Assembly: GCA_045542335.1 (NCBI GenBank)
Contig: JAZQKV010000052.1
Coordinates: forward strand, 1 to 59,205
Direction: 5' to 3'
Origin: CAKSUT01 sp045542335
Lineage (GTDB): Bacteria > Bacillota > Clostridia > Oscillospirales > CAG-382
Length of the DNA: 59,205 nucleotides
Shown: positions 51,513-59,205 of the stretch, in pieces
Layout: each line of letters starts with the position of its first letter
Position numbering within the stretch: the first letter of the stretch is position 1
The notes under the pieces: model-generated
The model's input: the letters and a program-made list of their open reading frames with translations, nothing else
What the model was told of the DNA's origin: nothing
Database searches by the model: none
Made by a program: the position numbers and the translations under genes

Positions 51513-54500
51513 CTATTTTCCGACAATAAGTGTAGATACTGATACAGTTGCTCCATTTGCATCGGTTATCTGACAGCCAATGCTTCTTCTGATTTCGTTG
51601 TAACGTTCCAGATTTACGGAAATATAAGAACTATCCACTTTGAACGTCACTGTATCTGTATCGTAACCGGTACACGACTTATCGTTTTCAAGATAGCCGA
51701 TCCTGCTATATGAATCCTTAACATTAACTGTGTAGATAAACCATTTATACTTGTAAGGTGCTTTGCCGCCCTTGGGTTTTACTGTGAGTGTAAGTGTTTC
51801 GCCGTCGGATACTTTGGTTTCAGCAGGAAGCTCATTTTCAAATCCGATATCAGAGGTTGTAAGGGTTACAATGTCGCTTTCAGCTTTATTTCCTGCTGAG
51901 TCTGTAACGATACACTTTGCCCTATAGCTCGCATATTCTTTTTCACCATAATAAATGCCTTGTATATAAAAACACTTTTTGCTCTCGCTGTAGCCTGTTC
52001 TGCGTTGTTTATCAAAGCTCACCCATTTGCCGTCAACTTCCTTGAACCATTCGCAGGATACATAGTCTTCTGTTCCTCCGGTAATATATACGGTGAGATG
52101 TGTGTATTTACCGGGAGTGGTGTAATAAGCGTTCTTATTATGCTTCGCTGTGAGCACCGTTGGCAACACTCTGAAAGCAAGGTTCTTTGTCGATCTATAT
52201 TCGGGATCGCCGATGATTTCCTTCATAGAATCCTTGTTTTCATAGGACTTTATGTTTTTGAGGAGTATACCAACTCTGTCGCCTGTCACGGCTTTATCCA
52301 TTGTTTTTCCAAACATCTCAATTTTTTCAACAGTGCCGGAAACATATTCTTCCTTGCCGTCAAAGCTTCCGATAAATCCAATTCTGTCACCGGGAACAAG
52401 AGTGCCACACTTTACTGTTCCAACGTATTGCGTACCGATATCCTTTATCTCTATCTTTTGTTCAAGCTCAATGATGATAAAATCGGGACATACAGCCACA
52501 GCTTCTGACTTTACAGTATTACCTTTGGCATCTGTCACTACGCAATATATATCCTTTCCTATAACAGGATTTGCTTCATGAAGCTTAACAGAAAGCGTTG
52601 AACCGAACATCTTTATCTGTGTATCAACTGTTTGCTTGATTGACTCGAGAGATACGGAAACAACATCCCTTCTCGATCTCTCGTCGTAGAACCACTCATA
52701 GCTATATGGCTCAGTTCCTCCGTGGACACTTATATCGAACTGTAAGAGAGAACCGTATCCCGGGGAAGCTGTGAGTCTCTTTGGCTGACCTACAACGGTA
52801 AGAGGCAGAGATTTCGGAGTTTTGTCAACTATCATAGATGTGGTATCAACTTCGCTTCCCTCGGCATCGGTAATGGTGCAGCCGAAACTTTTTATCACAT
52901 TATCCGATTTGGGGAGATATTCGGGAAGCATGGTGAACTTGACTGCTTCACCTTTGAGATTTCCCATTGGATGCTTGGTGTAGGTTTTCGTGGGAACAAC
53001 AAACTCGGCAATATACCATTCATAATTATATGGCTCTTTACCGCCCTTAACACCGACGGATAATTCCACCTGCTCACCGACTACTACGTCAATGCTTTCG
53101 GACAGCCCCTGTTCAAGTGTAAAATCCGACGTTGTAATAGTGACAACTTCGCTTTCACCGGTATAGCCTTCCTGATCTTTTACAACGCACTTGAATTTAA
53201 AAATCTCGCCGGGAACTTCAATCAGGCTCTCGTAGAAATTCAAAGAAGGATTATAGCCGTTTGTGGGATGATAAGTGCCACCTGTGTAGAAGTTCCATTT
53301 TCCGTCGGTTTCATCGTATCTGTACCAACGGTAAGTGTGATACTTGTTTTCGGGTGCGATAGTGCCGCCGGTTGCTTCAACCTTGACTGTGATATGTTCT
53401 CCCTTGAGAAATCTGAACTCTGTACCAGATACCGATACTTTAATGGGACTTACAGGATTTTCACCTCTTGATTCATCAGCATTGTCAAAATAATACTGAG
53501 CACCCTTATCTCCTGTTGTGTTGTTGTCAGGCTTTGCAGGAATCTCCGTTTCAGTATTATCCTTACCTTTGATTGTGATTGCTGCTTCATTTGTAAGGAC
53601 ACTGTTTCCAATTGTATCTTTAACGTTGCATCTGACCAATATGTCTATATCTTCTGTGGTATTGATTGCACTTGAGGATTTAACCGTATCTGTGTCATAT
53701 CCCTTAAGAATAGTCACAATCTCAGGCTCAAACTTTGCAAGTAAACCTATATCAAGCCATATACCTTCTTGGAAAAACTGCCAGGAATAGATATACGGAG
53801 GTACTCCGCCCATAACGCTGACCGAAGCAGTTGGTATTTCGTCGCTTTTAAAAACTGATGAGACAGGTTGCTTTTCAATTTCAAGCGGCTTGTACTCAAC
53901 GGGAGTGCCCATATCAAACCTTATTCTTTTTGTGATATCCATCATACGGGTGAGGATTGCCGCAACCTCACTTCTTCTGATAAAGTCAAACGGTTTACAG
54001 CTATGCTTTGCATCCGAGCCCTGAAGAACCCCTGCTCTGTACAGCTTATAAACGCCCTCGGTGTAAATTGCATCCACAGGAACATCGGGAATCGCACCAT
54101 AAGGCACAAAATTGATAATAGGAAGCATTTCCGTGGGAAGTGCCTTTGAAAACAGATTCATGTACATTGAGCGGGTTATGTTTGCAGTGGGATCTATTTC
54201 TTCATCTGTAATTTCAAGCATAAAAACATCGTATATTCCGTTCTCAAAGCAATATTCAACATATGTTGAATACCATTGATCTTTTCCATTTTTAAGGGAA
54301 ACAGCACCTTGCGTTGCAAGCTGATGCATACAAGCTGCAAGCTTAAAAGCTTCTGCATATGTGAGGTTATTATCCGGGCAATAAGTGGTTTCAGTCTTTC
54401 CGTTTATAAGTCCGAGATTCACAGCGTTCATAACATCGCCATAATACCAACTATCAGGTGAAACATCCGTAAATTTCTGAGCACTGACATCAACAACCAA

Positions 54501-54554
54501 TGACAAGCTAAAAAGCATTGTTAAACATAAAATCAATGAAATAATTCTTTTCAT
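51513..54554 (-). CDS. SLH surface protein 1 with many Ig-like repeats and an EF-Tu domain II-like module
   Basis: A 1013-residue secreted protein. Signal peptide (IISLILCLTMLFSLSLVVDV), then three SLH repeats (FTDVSPDSWYYGDVMNAVNL; LYRAGVLQGSDAKHSCKPFD) to about 210. Ig-like repeats include VSVMGGVPPYIYSWQF, VGVKGGKEPYNYEWYI, VHGGTEPYSYEWFYDE and VKPKGGKAPYKYKWFI. The module at about 690-770 reads QYVGTVKCGTLVPGDRIGFI and VSGTVEKIEMFGKTMDKAVT, then GDRVGILLK, again EF-Tu domain II-like. First gene of the trio. The protein is anchored to the cell wall by SLH domains and exposed outside; adhesion is the likeliest role. Confidence 0.9.
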   Translation of the reverse strand: MKRIISLILCLTMLFSLSLVVDVSAQKFTDVSPDSWYYGDVMNAVNLGLINGKTETTYCPDNNLTYAEAFKLAACMHQLATQGAVSLKNGKDQWYSTYVEYCFENGIYDVFMLEITDEEIDPTANITRSMYMNLFSKALPTEMLPIINFVPYGAIPDVPVDAIYTEGVYKLYRAGVLQGSDAKHSCKPFDFIRRSEVAAILTRMMDITKRIRFDMGTPVEYKPLEIEKQPVSSVFKSDEIPTASVSVMGGVPPYIYSWQFFQEGIWLDIGLLAKFEPEIVTILKGYDTDTVKSSSAINTTEDIDILVRCNVKDTIGNSVLTNEAAITIKGKDNTETEIPAKPDNNTTGDKGAQYYFDNADESRGENPVSPIKVSVSGTEFRFLKGEHITVKVEATGGTIAPENKYHTYRWYRYDETDGKWNFYTGGTYHPTNGYNPSLNFYESLIEVPGEIFKFKCVVKDQEGYTGESEVVTITTSDFTLEQGLSESIDVVVGEQVELSVGVKGGKEPYNYEWYIAEFVVPTKTYTKHPMGNLKGEAVKFTMLPEYLPKSDNVIKSFGCTITDAEGSEVDTTSMIVDKTPKSLPLTVVGQPKRLTASPGYGSLLQFDISVHGGTEPYSYEWFYDERSRRDVVSVSLESIKQTVDTQIKMFGSTLSVKLHEANPVIGKDIYCVVTDAKGNTVKSEAVAVCPDFIIIELEQKIEIKDIGTQYVGTVKCGTLVPGDRIGFIGSFDGKEEYVSGTVEKIEMFGKTMDKAVTGDRVGILLKNIKSYENKDSMKEIIGDPEYRSTKNLAFRVLPTVLTAKHNKNAYYTTPGKYTHLTVYITGGTEDYVSCEWFKEVDGKWVSFDKQRRTGYSESKKCFYIQGIYYGEKEYASYRAKCIVTDSAGNKAESDIVTLTTSDIGFENELPAETKVSDGETLTLTVKPKGGKAPYKYKWFIYTVNVKDSYSRIGYLENDKSCTGYDTDTVTFKVDSSYISVNLERYNEIRRSIGCQITDANGATVSVSTLIVGK

Positions 54555-54655
54555 GATATTCCTCCAAATTTAATAAATTCACCGCTTGTGCCATAATGTT
54601 TAAACTATTCTTTATTCTCATCTTCAGAAATAATCTCTGAGAAGTTTTATAGTAT

Positions 54656-54943
54656 TTACTGTGCGCATAACTCAGATATTGCTTTAACACCTACACCGCA
54701 ATGAGTGCAATACTCCATTGCTGACGAAAGAACGTTTCCACATTCCCGACAACAAACATGGTATGACTTATACAAATCATATAAATTAGTTTTTGGGAGC
54801 CGTGCATTGCACTTACGACAAAACATTTTTGTGCTCGTTTCAAGCGAATTGCAATCAGGACAAACAACAGAGTTTCTCATAGAGTCGACCCCAAAACCAA
54901 AATAAAAAAGCGAATCTCTTCTAACTACATTCTGTTTTTTCAT
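54656..54943 (-). CDS. Small zinc-ribbon protein
   Basis: A 95-residue cytoplasmic protein with three CxxC-type pairs: CPDCNS, CRKCNARLP, CCRECGN and CTHCGVGV, forming two zinc ribbons. It begins MKKQNVVRRDSLFYFGFGVD; GGAGGTG lies about 10 bases before the ATG at 54943. A later ATG (residue 22) is an alternative. It overlaps the end of the next zinc-ribbon gene by 23 bases. Zinc-ribbon pairs of this kind are common but uncharacterised. It precedes the SLH trio on the same strand by 100 bases. Confidence 0.75.
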   Translation of the reverse strand: MKKQNVVRRDSLFYFGFGVDSMRNSVVCPDCNSLETSTKMFCRKCNARLPKTNLYDLYKSYHVCCRECGNVLSSAMEYCTHCGVGVKAISELCAQ

Positions 54944-55307
54944 TCACAATCGCACCTCCATAAAATAATTTAGCTCCGCATATATGACAGAAATTAGCAG
55001 GGTCCTGGGTCTTCTCGCCACACTTTGGGCAAAAATCCGGATAGTCCTCAATTGGTGTGCACATAACGCAGTTTAAAACGTCCGGGTTATACATCACATC
55101 AGTAACCCACTTGCCGCATTTACGGCAATGATTAAAGCTGTTTTTACCAAATTTTTCCCATGCAACAATCAATTCTTCTTCAGGAGTTTCTGTCTTTATC
55201 GGTTCACTTTCACACACCAACGCATGAGATAAGTCACAAAAGAACAAATACCGATTTCCTTCTTTATCTCTCTCAACTCTGTAACTTGCTGTCTTTTTTT
55301 CACTCAT
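54921..55307 (-). CDS. Zinc-ribbon protein
   Basis: A 128-residue protein with an N-terminal alpha/beta part (ASYRVERDKEGNRYLFFCDL) and zinc-ribbon motifs HCRKCGKWV, NCVMCTP, FCPKCGEK and FCHICGAKL. The pattern suggests an intracellular double-zinc-ribbon domain. It heads a two-gene unit with the small zinc-ribbon protein. No function is recognised. Confidence 0.8.
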   Translation of the reverse strand: MSEKKTASYRVERDKEGNRYLFFCDLSHALVCESEPIKTETPEEELIVAWEKFGKNSFNHCRKCGKWVTDVMYNPDVLNCVMCTPIEDYPDFCPKCGEKTQDPANFCHICGAKLFYGGAIVNEKTECS

Positions 55308-55367
55308 AAGACTCCAACTCCTTTCAAAATTAAAATATAAACAAATTGATAAAAATTATCAAAAAGA

Positions 55368-55396
55368 TTGACTGAAACAATAATTTGTGGTATAAT
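55368..55396 (+). promoter_or_regulatory. Promoter of the leader region
   Basis: TTGACT (55368-55373) and TATAAT (55391-55396) with 17 bases between. Start would be near 55403, some 345 bases before the solute-binding protein gene. Confidence 0.75.
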
Positions 55397-55404
55397 AAGA
55401 TTTG

Positions 55405-55543
55405 AAGTGAAAGCGATATTATAAATAAACACTTTCACTTACAATAAAGAAGATTTAGGGCGGACTCTGTTTCTCGTTGGCGCGGTGACAGAGTGTTTTA
55501 TGCAGTAAAGTTAATCACAGCATAAAGGGGGGTACCCTTTAAA
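55405..55543 (+). ncRNA. Structured leader or small RNA ahead of the solute-binding protein
   Basis: Three hairpins follow the promoter. AAGTGAAAG/CTTTCACTT (55405-55413 and 55432-55440) is perfect. ACTCTGT/ACAGAGT lies around 55465-55495 and ends in GTTTT. AAAGGGGGGTACCCTTT (about 55526-55542) is a tight palindrome. No gene is supported from 55308 to 55747. A small RNA, an attenuated leader or a riboswitch-like element is possible; I recognise no known class. Confidence 0.45.
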
Positions 55544-55747
55544 AATCTCAAAACCGAGGCAAGTTATTTATACCCTCCTTGTTATCTTGCAATTATAATT
55601 ATACTGATTTTAAGCCATTTGTCCCCGTCAAAAACTATCAAATTGATAGGAAAATTTGAATAATCCTGTCAAAAACGGTGTTTTCTTTCAATGAGACGGA
55701 ATAATGGCAGCTATTGTGCTGCAAAAGCACACAAAGGAGGAAATTTT

Positions 55748-57106
55748 ATGAAAAAGACATTGTCCCTTATTCTGTCAGGAATGTTTCTTATTTTAAGCCT
55801 TGCAGGATGTTCCGACAAAACGACACCTGATCCCGATGATCCCGTTACTCTCACCATGTGGCACGTTTACGGAAGCCAGACCGAATCTCCCTTGAATGAC
55901 GTTATCAACGAGTTTAACACAACATTCGGAAGAGAGAAAGGAATCATGGTAAATGTTGTTTCAGTAAGCAGTTCTTCCGCAATCGACGAAGCACTCACAG
56001 CTGCTGCAAATAACACCCCCGGTGTTCCCGAGCTTCCCGATTTATTTACGGCATATCCGAGAGTTGCAGAGATTATAGGTTATGAAAATCTGTTGAATTG
56101 GAACAACTATTTTTCTGATGAAGAAAAGAAATGCTTTGTTAATGAGTTTATTGAAGAAGGTTATTTTGATGATAAATTACTGATGTTACCAGTCGCAAAA
56201 TCAACCGAGCTTTTGTTTCTGAATCAGACTTTATTTGACAAGTTTTCAGCTGCCACCGGTGTCGGCCGGGAAACTCTTTCAGAGTTTGAGGGAACATTTT
56301 CTGCGTGTAAAAAGTATTATGATTGGTCAAATGGTCAGGATATGTTCCAGATTAACGACTTTTATCATTATTTTCTGGCAGGCATGAATACCTTTGGTGA
56401 CGAGTTTGTAAAAAACGGAAAGTTAAATACTGAAAGTGACACTTTTAAAAAGGTTTGGTGTCCTATGGCAGAAGCTGGAATTTACGGCGGATTGTGCCTT
56501 GGTGACGGCTATGCTTCCGACCGTTGGAAAACAGGTGAAGTTATCTGCAATATAGGTTCGACAGCCGGAATATTATATCTCCGTGATTATATTACCTATG
56601 CTGACAACACAACCGAGGATATTAAAACCTCAATTCTTGCTTATCCGCATTTTGAGAATTCTGACGCAACTGTCGTACACCGAGGTGGCGGTCTTTTTGC
56701 CAAAAACAACGAAGATGAACGCAAGAATCATGCAGCTGCAATCTTTGCAAAATGGCTGATAAAAAAGGAGAATAATCTTAAATTTGTAACAAAGTCAGGT
56801 TATCTTCCTGTCACAACGGAAGCTTTTGAACATCTCTTTAACAATGTAGACAGCGTTGAAAATGAAAAATACCGTTTACTTTATAACGCTGTAAACGATA
56901 TGTTTGACAATTGCTCATATTGTGAGATTCCTGTTTATGCGGGAGCTTCCGACATACAGGCTTCGTTTGAGAAAAATGTTAAATCAGTTTTGAAATCTGC
57001 GCATAATGAATTTCTTGATCGTGTGGAAAACGGCGAAGATTCCGAAATGCTACTTGAAGAACTTGTTGATTCTTCTCTTGCTCAAATCCGTAGTATTTAC
57101 AATTAA
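55748..57106 (+). CDS. ABC-type sugar solute-binding lipoprotein
   Basis: A 452-residue extracellular binding protein (SBP cluster 1, carbohydrate type). Signal and lipobox: LSLILSGMFLILSLAGCSD (lipidated Cys). The mature N-terminus has VTLTMWHVYGSQTESPLNDV; later parts include FTAYPRVAEI and the C-terminal hinge segment FAKWLIKKENNLKFVTKSGY. It binds a sugar or oligosaccharide outside the membrane and hands it to permease proteins, but no permease or ATPase gene is in the window. AAAGGAGG precedes the ATG at 55748. The sensor downstream, 34 bases after the stop, is probably in the same operon. Confidence 0.88.
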   Translation: MKKTLSLILSGMFLILSLAGCSDKTTPDPDDPVTLTMWHVYGSQTESPLNDVINEFNTTFGREKGIMVNVVSVSSSSAIDEALTAAANNTPGVPELPDLFTAYPRVAEIIGYENLLNWNNYFSDEEKKCFVNEFIEEGYFDDKLLMLPVAKSTELLFLNQTLFDKFSAATGVGRETLSEFEGTFSACKKYYDWSNGQDMFQINDFYHYFLAGMNTFGDEFVKNGKLNTESDTFKKVWCPMAEAGIYGGLCLGDGYASDRWKTGEVICNIGSTAGILYLRDYITYADNTTEDIKTSILAYPHFENSDATVVHRGGGLFAKNNEDERKNHAAAIFAKWLIKKENNLKFVTKSGYLPVTTEAFEHLFNNVDSVENEKYRLLYNAVNDMFDNCSYCEIPVYAGASDIQASFEKNVKSVLKSAHNEFLDRVENGEDSEMLLEELVDSSLAQIRSIYN

Positions 57107-57140
57107 ATCGGATTTTGTGAGAGAAAAGAGGAGATAAGTT

Positions 57141-58757
57141 TTGAGAATGAAAATTTTTCATTTGTATGAGAGTATAAAAACAGGAAACTTAACTTTAAGG
57201 CGACGATTCTTTCTATATGTCGCATCTGCGATTATCACGTCGCTCATGCTATTGCTGCTGTTATTGAGTTTGTTCGGGATTCTTAATCCAACAGACAGCC
57301 GCATAGAGTTATATCTTGATAACCAACTTGATTATCACGTTGTACAGACAGAACATGATATTGAGAAGCTGGCTGCATATTCTTTGTCATTCTCTAAAAA
57401 AATGGAAGGCATCATCGATAACTACCTGACAAAGAATAACTTAAACTTTGACGATTTGTCAAACAACATCAACGCTTTAACTGCTTTGCAATCAGAAAGC
57501 TATAATGAAGTTTACACCAATCTTCGTGTTGCGCCTTGCAGCGGTGCTTTTTATATTCTAAACACCACTGTTAACAGCACTTCCGAATTTTCACACTATA
57601 ACGGCATTTACATAAAGTTTGCTAACCTCTATGCCGACAGCACAATCAACACAAAAGTTGCTTTGGTACGCGGTTCATCCAAAGTTGCCAGAGAAAACAA
57701 TATAAACCTTTTCAGCACATGGCAGAACGAGATTCAAACAGATGTGTTTCACGATTTAAGCGTATTTGACAAAAAAGATTATATTTTGAGCAGTGTAACT
57801 AAAATCCCCGAAACCTGGGAACGTGCACGGTACATTTATTCACCAATATATGGCAAATCAGGCCAGATAATAGGCATATGCGGCTTTGAAATCAGCGATC
57901 TGTACACTCAGCTTGCATATAGTGCCGCTGACACTGAAAGCAATCAGACGGTTTGTGCGTTGCTTGACAAAACCAACAATGGGTATACCGGCCAATTTAT
58001 TTCAAACCGGTCCGGCTATATTCCTCCAAATATTGATAGCATTATTTCGAGAGAATATGGCTCTTTTACTGAATATCAATGTGGAAATTATGAGTACATC
58101 GGCAAAGAAAAGCAAGTTTTTATCGGAGGCAATATATTAACAATTGCCATAATGTTCCCTAAAAAGCAATATGAGAAAGTTGTCCGAGATGGTCAGATGA
58201 AAAATATTTCAGTTTTCTTTATTATTGCTTTGGTAAGTCTTGGTGTGTGTTTATGGTTCAGCAAAAAGTATATAACACCGATAAAAAAGAGCATAAATCA
58301 GTTCAAAGAGAATAAATCCGATCTCAGACCATCCGGCATTATTGAAATTGATGACCTTTTTGCTTTTCTTGCCGAGCAAGACACAAAAAACGAACAGGCA
58401 CTTGCAGAAATTGAGTGTCAACGCACACAGATTCAGAACAAACTCGAACAGGTAAGCAACGAGAACAACGAAGCAAAACTTAAAATTTCCAGATTAGCAT
58501 ATTCTCGGAAGAATGAAGTTGATCCTGACGATTATGCCAACTTTATAATGGGAATGAAGACACTCACTCCCATGGAGCGAGCTGTATTTGAACATTACCT
58601 TGCAGGAAAAAAAGTTAAAGAAATTGTCGAAATATTTGATATAAAAGAATCGACAGTCAGATTTCACAACCGAAATATCTATTCAAAACTTGGAGTGAAT
58701 TCATTAAGGCAGCTTTTGTTATATGCCTCGATTATGAATAGCGAAGAAAAACAATGA
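57141..58757 (+). CDS. Membrane sensor with a LuxR-type DNA-binding domain
   Basis: A 538-residue one-component regulator. Membrane segment 1 (about 24-46, FLYVASAIITSLMLLLLLLS) and segment 2 (about 353-371, VFFIIALVSLGVCLWFSKKY) flank a ~300-residue extracytoplasmic region with a Cache-like pattern (ERARYIYSPIYGKSGQIIGI). A coiled coil follows (about 410-455). The C-terminus is a LuxR-type HTH: LTPMERAVFEHYLAGKKVKE, IVEIFDIKESTVRFHNRNIY and SKLGVNSLRQLLLYA. It would have to bind DNA from the membrane. I start at TTG 57141, 7 bases after AGGAG; the ATG at 57147 is possible. It may control sugar uptake through the binding protein before it. Confidence 0.85.
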   Translation: MRMKIFHLYESIKTGNLTLRRRFFLYVASAIITSLMLLLLLLSLFGILNPTDSRIELYLDNQLDYHVVQTEHDIEKLAAYSLSFSKKMEGIIDNYLTKNNLNFDDLSNNINALTALQSESYNEVYTNLRVAPCSGAFYILNTTVNSTSEFSHYNGIYIKFANLYADSTINTKVALVRGSSKVARENNINLFSTWQNEIQTDVFHDLSVFDKKDYILSSVTKIPETWERARYIYSPIYGKSGQIIGICGFEISDLYTQLAYSAADTESNQTVCALLDKTNNGYTGQFISNRSGYIPPNIDSIISREYGSFTEYQCGNYEYIGKEKQVFIGGNILTIAIMFPKKQYEKVVRDGQMKNISVFFIIALVSLGVCLWFSKKYITPIKKSINQFKENKSDLRPSGIIEIDDLFAFLAEQDTKNEQALAEIECQRTQIQNKLEQVSNENNEAKLKISRLAYSRKNEVDPDDYANFIMGMKTLTPMERAVFEHYLAGKKVKEIVEIFDIKESTVRFHNRNIYSKLGVNSLRQLLLYASIMNSEEKQ

Positions 58758-58823
58758 AATTCTCTTGAAAAAAGCGGGTTATGCATAAAAAAGCCTCCTG
58801 ACCAAGCATAAAACACATATAAT

Positions 58824-58860
58824 AAAACGCACCTTTACTGATTTGTATAAGGTGCGTTTT
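58824..58860 (+). terminator. Terminator after the sensor gene
   Basis: AAAACGCACCTT pairs with AAGGTGCGTTTT, 66 bases after the sensor stop. Confidence 0.88.
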
Positions 58861-58933
58861 TATGCAAAGTATCAGATATAACAGGGGAGTTACAGTATCA
58901 TTTCCACCAAAGCAGGGAAAGGAATTAAACTAA

Positions 58934-58967
58934 AAAACGGCAGTAAAAATGCATTTACTGTCGTTTT
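58934..58967. terminator. Terminator after the recombinase gene
   Basis: AAAACGGCAGTAAA pairs with TTTACTGTCGTTTT (one G-T pair), directly after the recombinase stop on the minus strand. Confidence 0.8.
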
Positions 58968-58974
58968 CTATATA

Positions 58975-59205
58975 TTACTGTTTTAAAGAAAAAGTGTCCG
59001 TAACACGAATTACGAACACTAAAAATGGTGCAGCGAGTGATCTTAAATCCGAACCCAAGGCAGAATTTTCTATTTCCTCGAAAGTAATAGTTTCTGTGCC
59101 GTCCTTGTAGTTACAATCGATTATAATTTTGTCGTCGAATAAGTAAACAGAGTTAAGAAAACTGTTTATAAGCCTTCTGCGATGTTCTAATTTTTTCGGA
59201 TTGAG
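58975..59205 (-). CDS. Serine recombinase, C-terminal fragment (cut by window edge)
   Basis: The minus strand from the window edge encodes 76 residues and stops at 58975. The segment HRRLINSFLNSVYLFDDKII, then IDCNYKDGTETITFEEIE, matches the C-terminal end of large serine recombinases (RRLIDTFVNKVYLYDDK type). The rest lies beyond the window. It differs from both recombinases at the left end, and may belong to a second mobile element or to a remnant. Only the family is supported. Confidence 0.75.
   Translation of the reverse strand, partial: LNPKKLEHRRRLINSFLNSVYLFDDKIIIDCNYKDGTETITFEEIENSALGSDLRSLAAPFLVFVIRVTDTFSLKQ

Noticed and set aside
51960..52508. 182-codon open frame on the plus strand inside the SLH gene
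   Set aside because: It is a mirror of the coding bias of the large SLH gene; no ribosome site or family is visible.

Overview
The window looks like chromosome of a gut-type Clostridia (Firmicutes). The clearest evidence is a SCIFF peptide (28883-29044) with its radical SAM maturase, a pair typical of Clostridia. Lipoproteins, S-layer-homology surface proteins, AGGAGG ribosome sites, TTGACA/TATAAT promoters and moderate AT richness fit the same picture. I see no rRNA or tRNA genes and no CRISPR array.

Region 1 (1-14,000) is accessory, apparently mobile DNA. On the minus strand it has one partial and one complete large serine recombinase, a SHOCT-like protein, an HTH/zinc-finger protein, a lone HK97-type major capsid protein and two small genes, one of them frameshifted. 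The capsid block lies between two inverted copies of a ~65-base conserved element that resembles the DNA ahead of phage terminase genes. Next comes non-coding DNA with three short direct repeats and a striking array of three diverged ~180-bp units, each closed by 13-16 bp perfect inverted arms that change together. Plus-strand defence cargo follows: a controller-type HTH gene under a 26-bp palindrome, a Vsr endonuclease and a C5 cytosine methyltransferase. A second promoter drives a small protein, a MORC/MutL-like GHKL ATPase, an unrecognised 312-aa protein and a DUF6339-like protein. After a DUF6809-type pair there is a small membrane protein plus a 427-aa protein with a HEPN-type RNase motif. 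My best reading is a phage-satellite-like or degenerate integrative element carrying a two-operon restriction-like system without a recognisable classical nuclease, and a possible abortive-infection module.

Region 2 (14,000-40,000) is mostly carbohydrate and small-molecule metabolism: a GH78-like rhamnosidase, heparinase II/III-type lyase, esterase, beta-helix GH110-like protein, TIM-barrel protein, Gfo/Idh/MocA oxidoreductase, FAD oxidoreductase, EEP hydrolase, GH43-like, PHP and HAD proteins, MFS transporter, GDPD, GH20 and GH42-like enzymes. Most lack signal peptides, which suggests imported glycans are processed inside the cell. SCIFF, its maturase and an Orn/Lys/Arg decarboxylase-type enzyme form an operon here.

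Region 3 (40,000-46,700) holds two related small membrane proteins around a two-component system, whose response regulator is broken by one missing base, and then three lipoproteins on the minus strand. Region 4 (46,800-54,600) is a tandem trio of secreted SLH proteins with Ig-like repeats; each also carries a module closely resembling domain II of elongation factor EF-Tu. Two zinc-ribbon proteins precede them. Region 5 (55,300-59,205) has a structured leader, a sugar-type solute-binding lipoprotein, a membrane sensor ending in a LuxR-type HTH, and the C-terminal end of another serine recombinase at the window edge.
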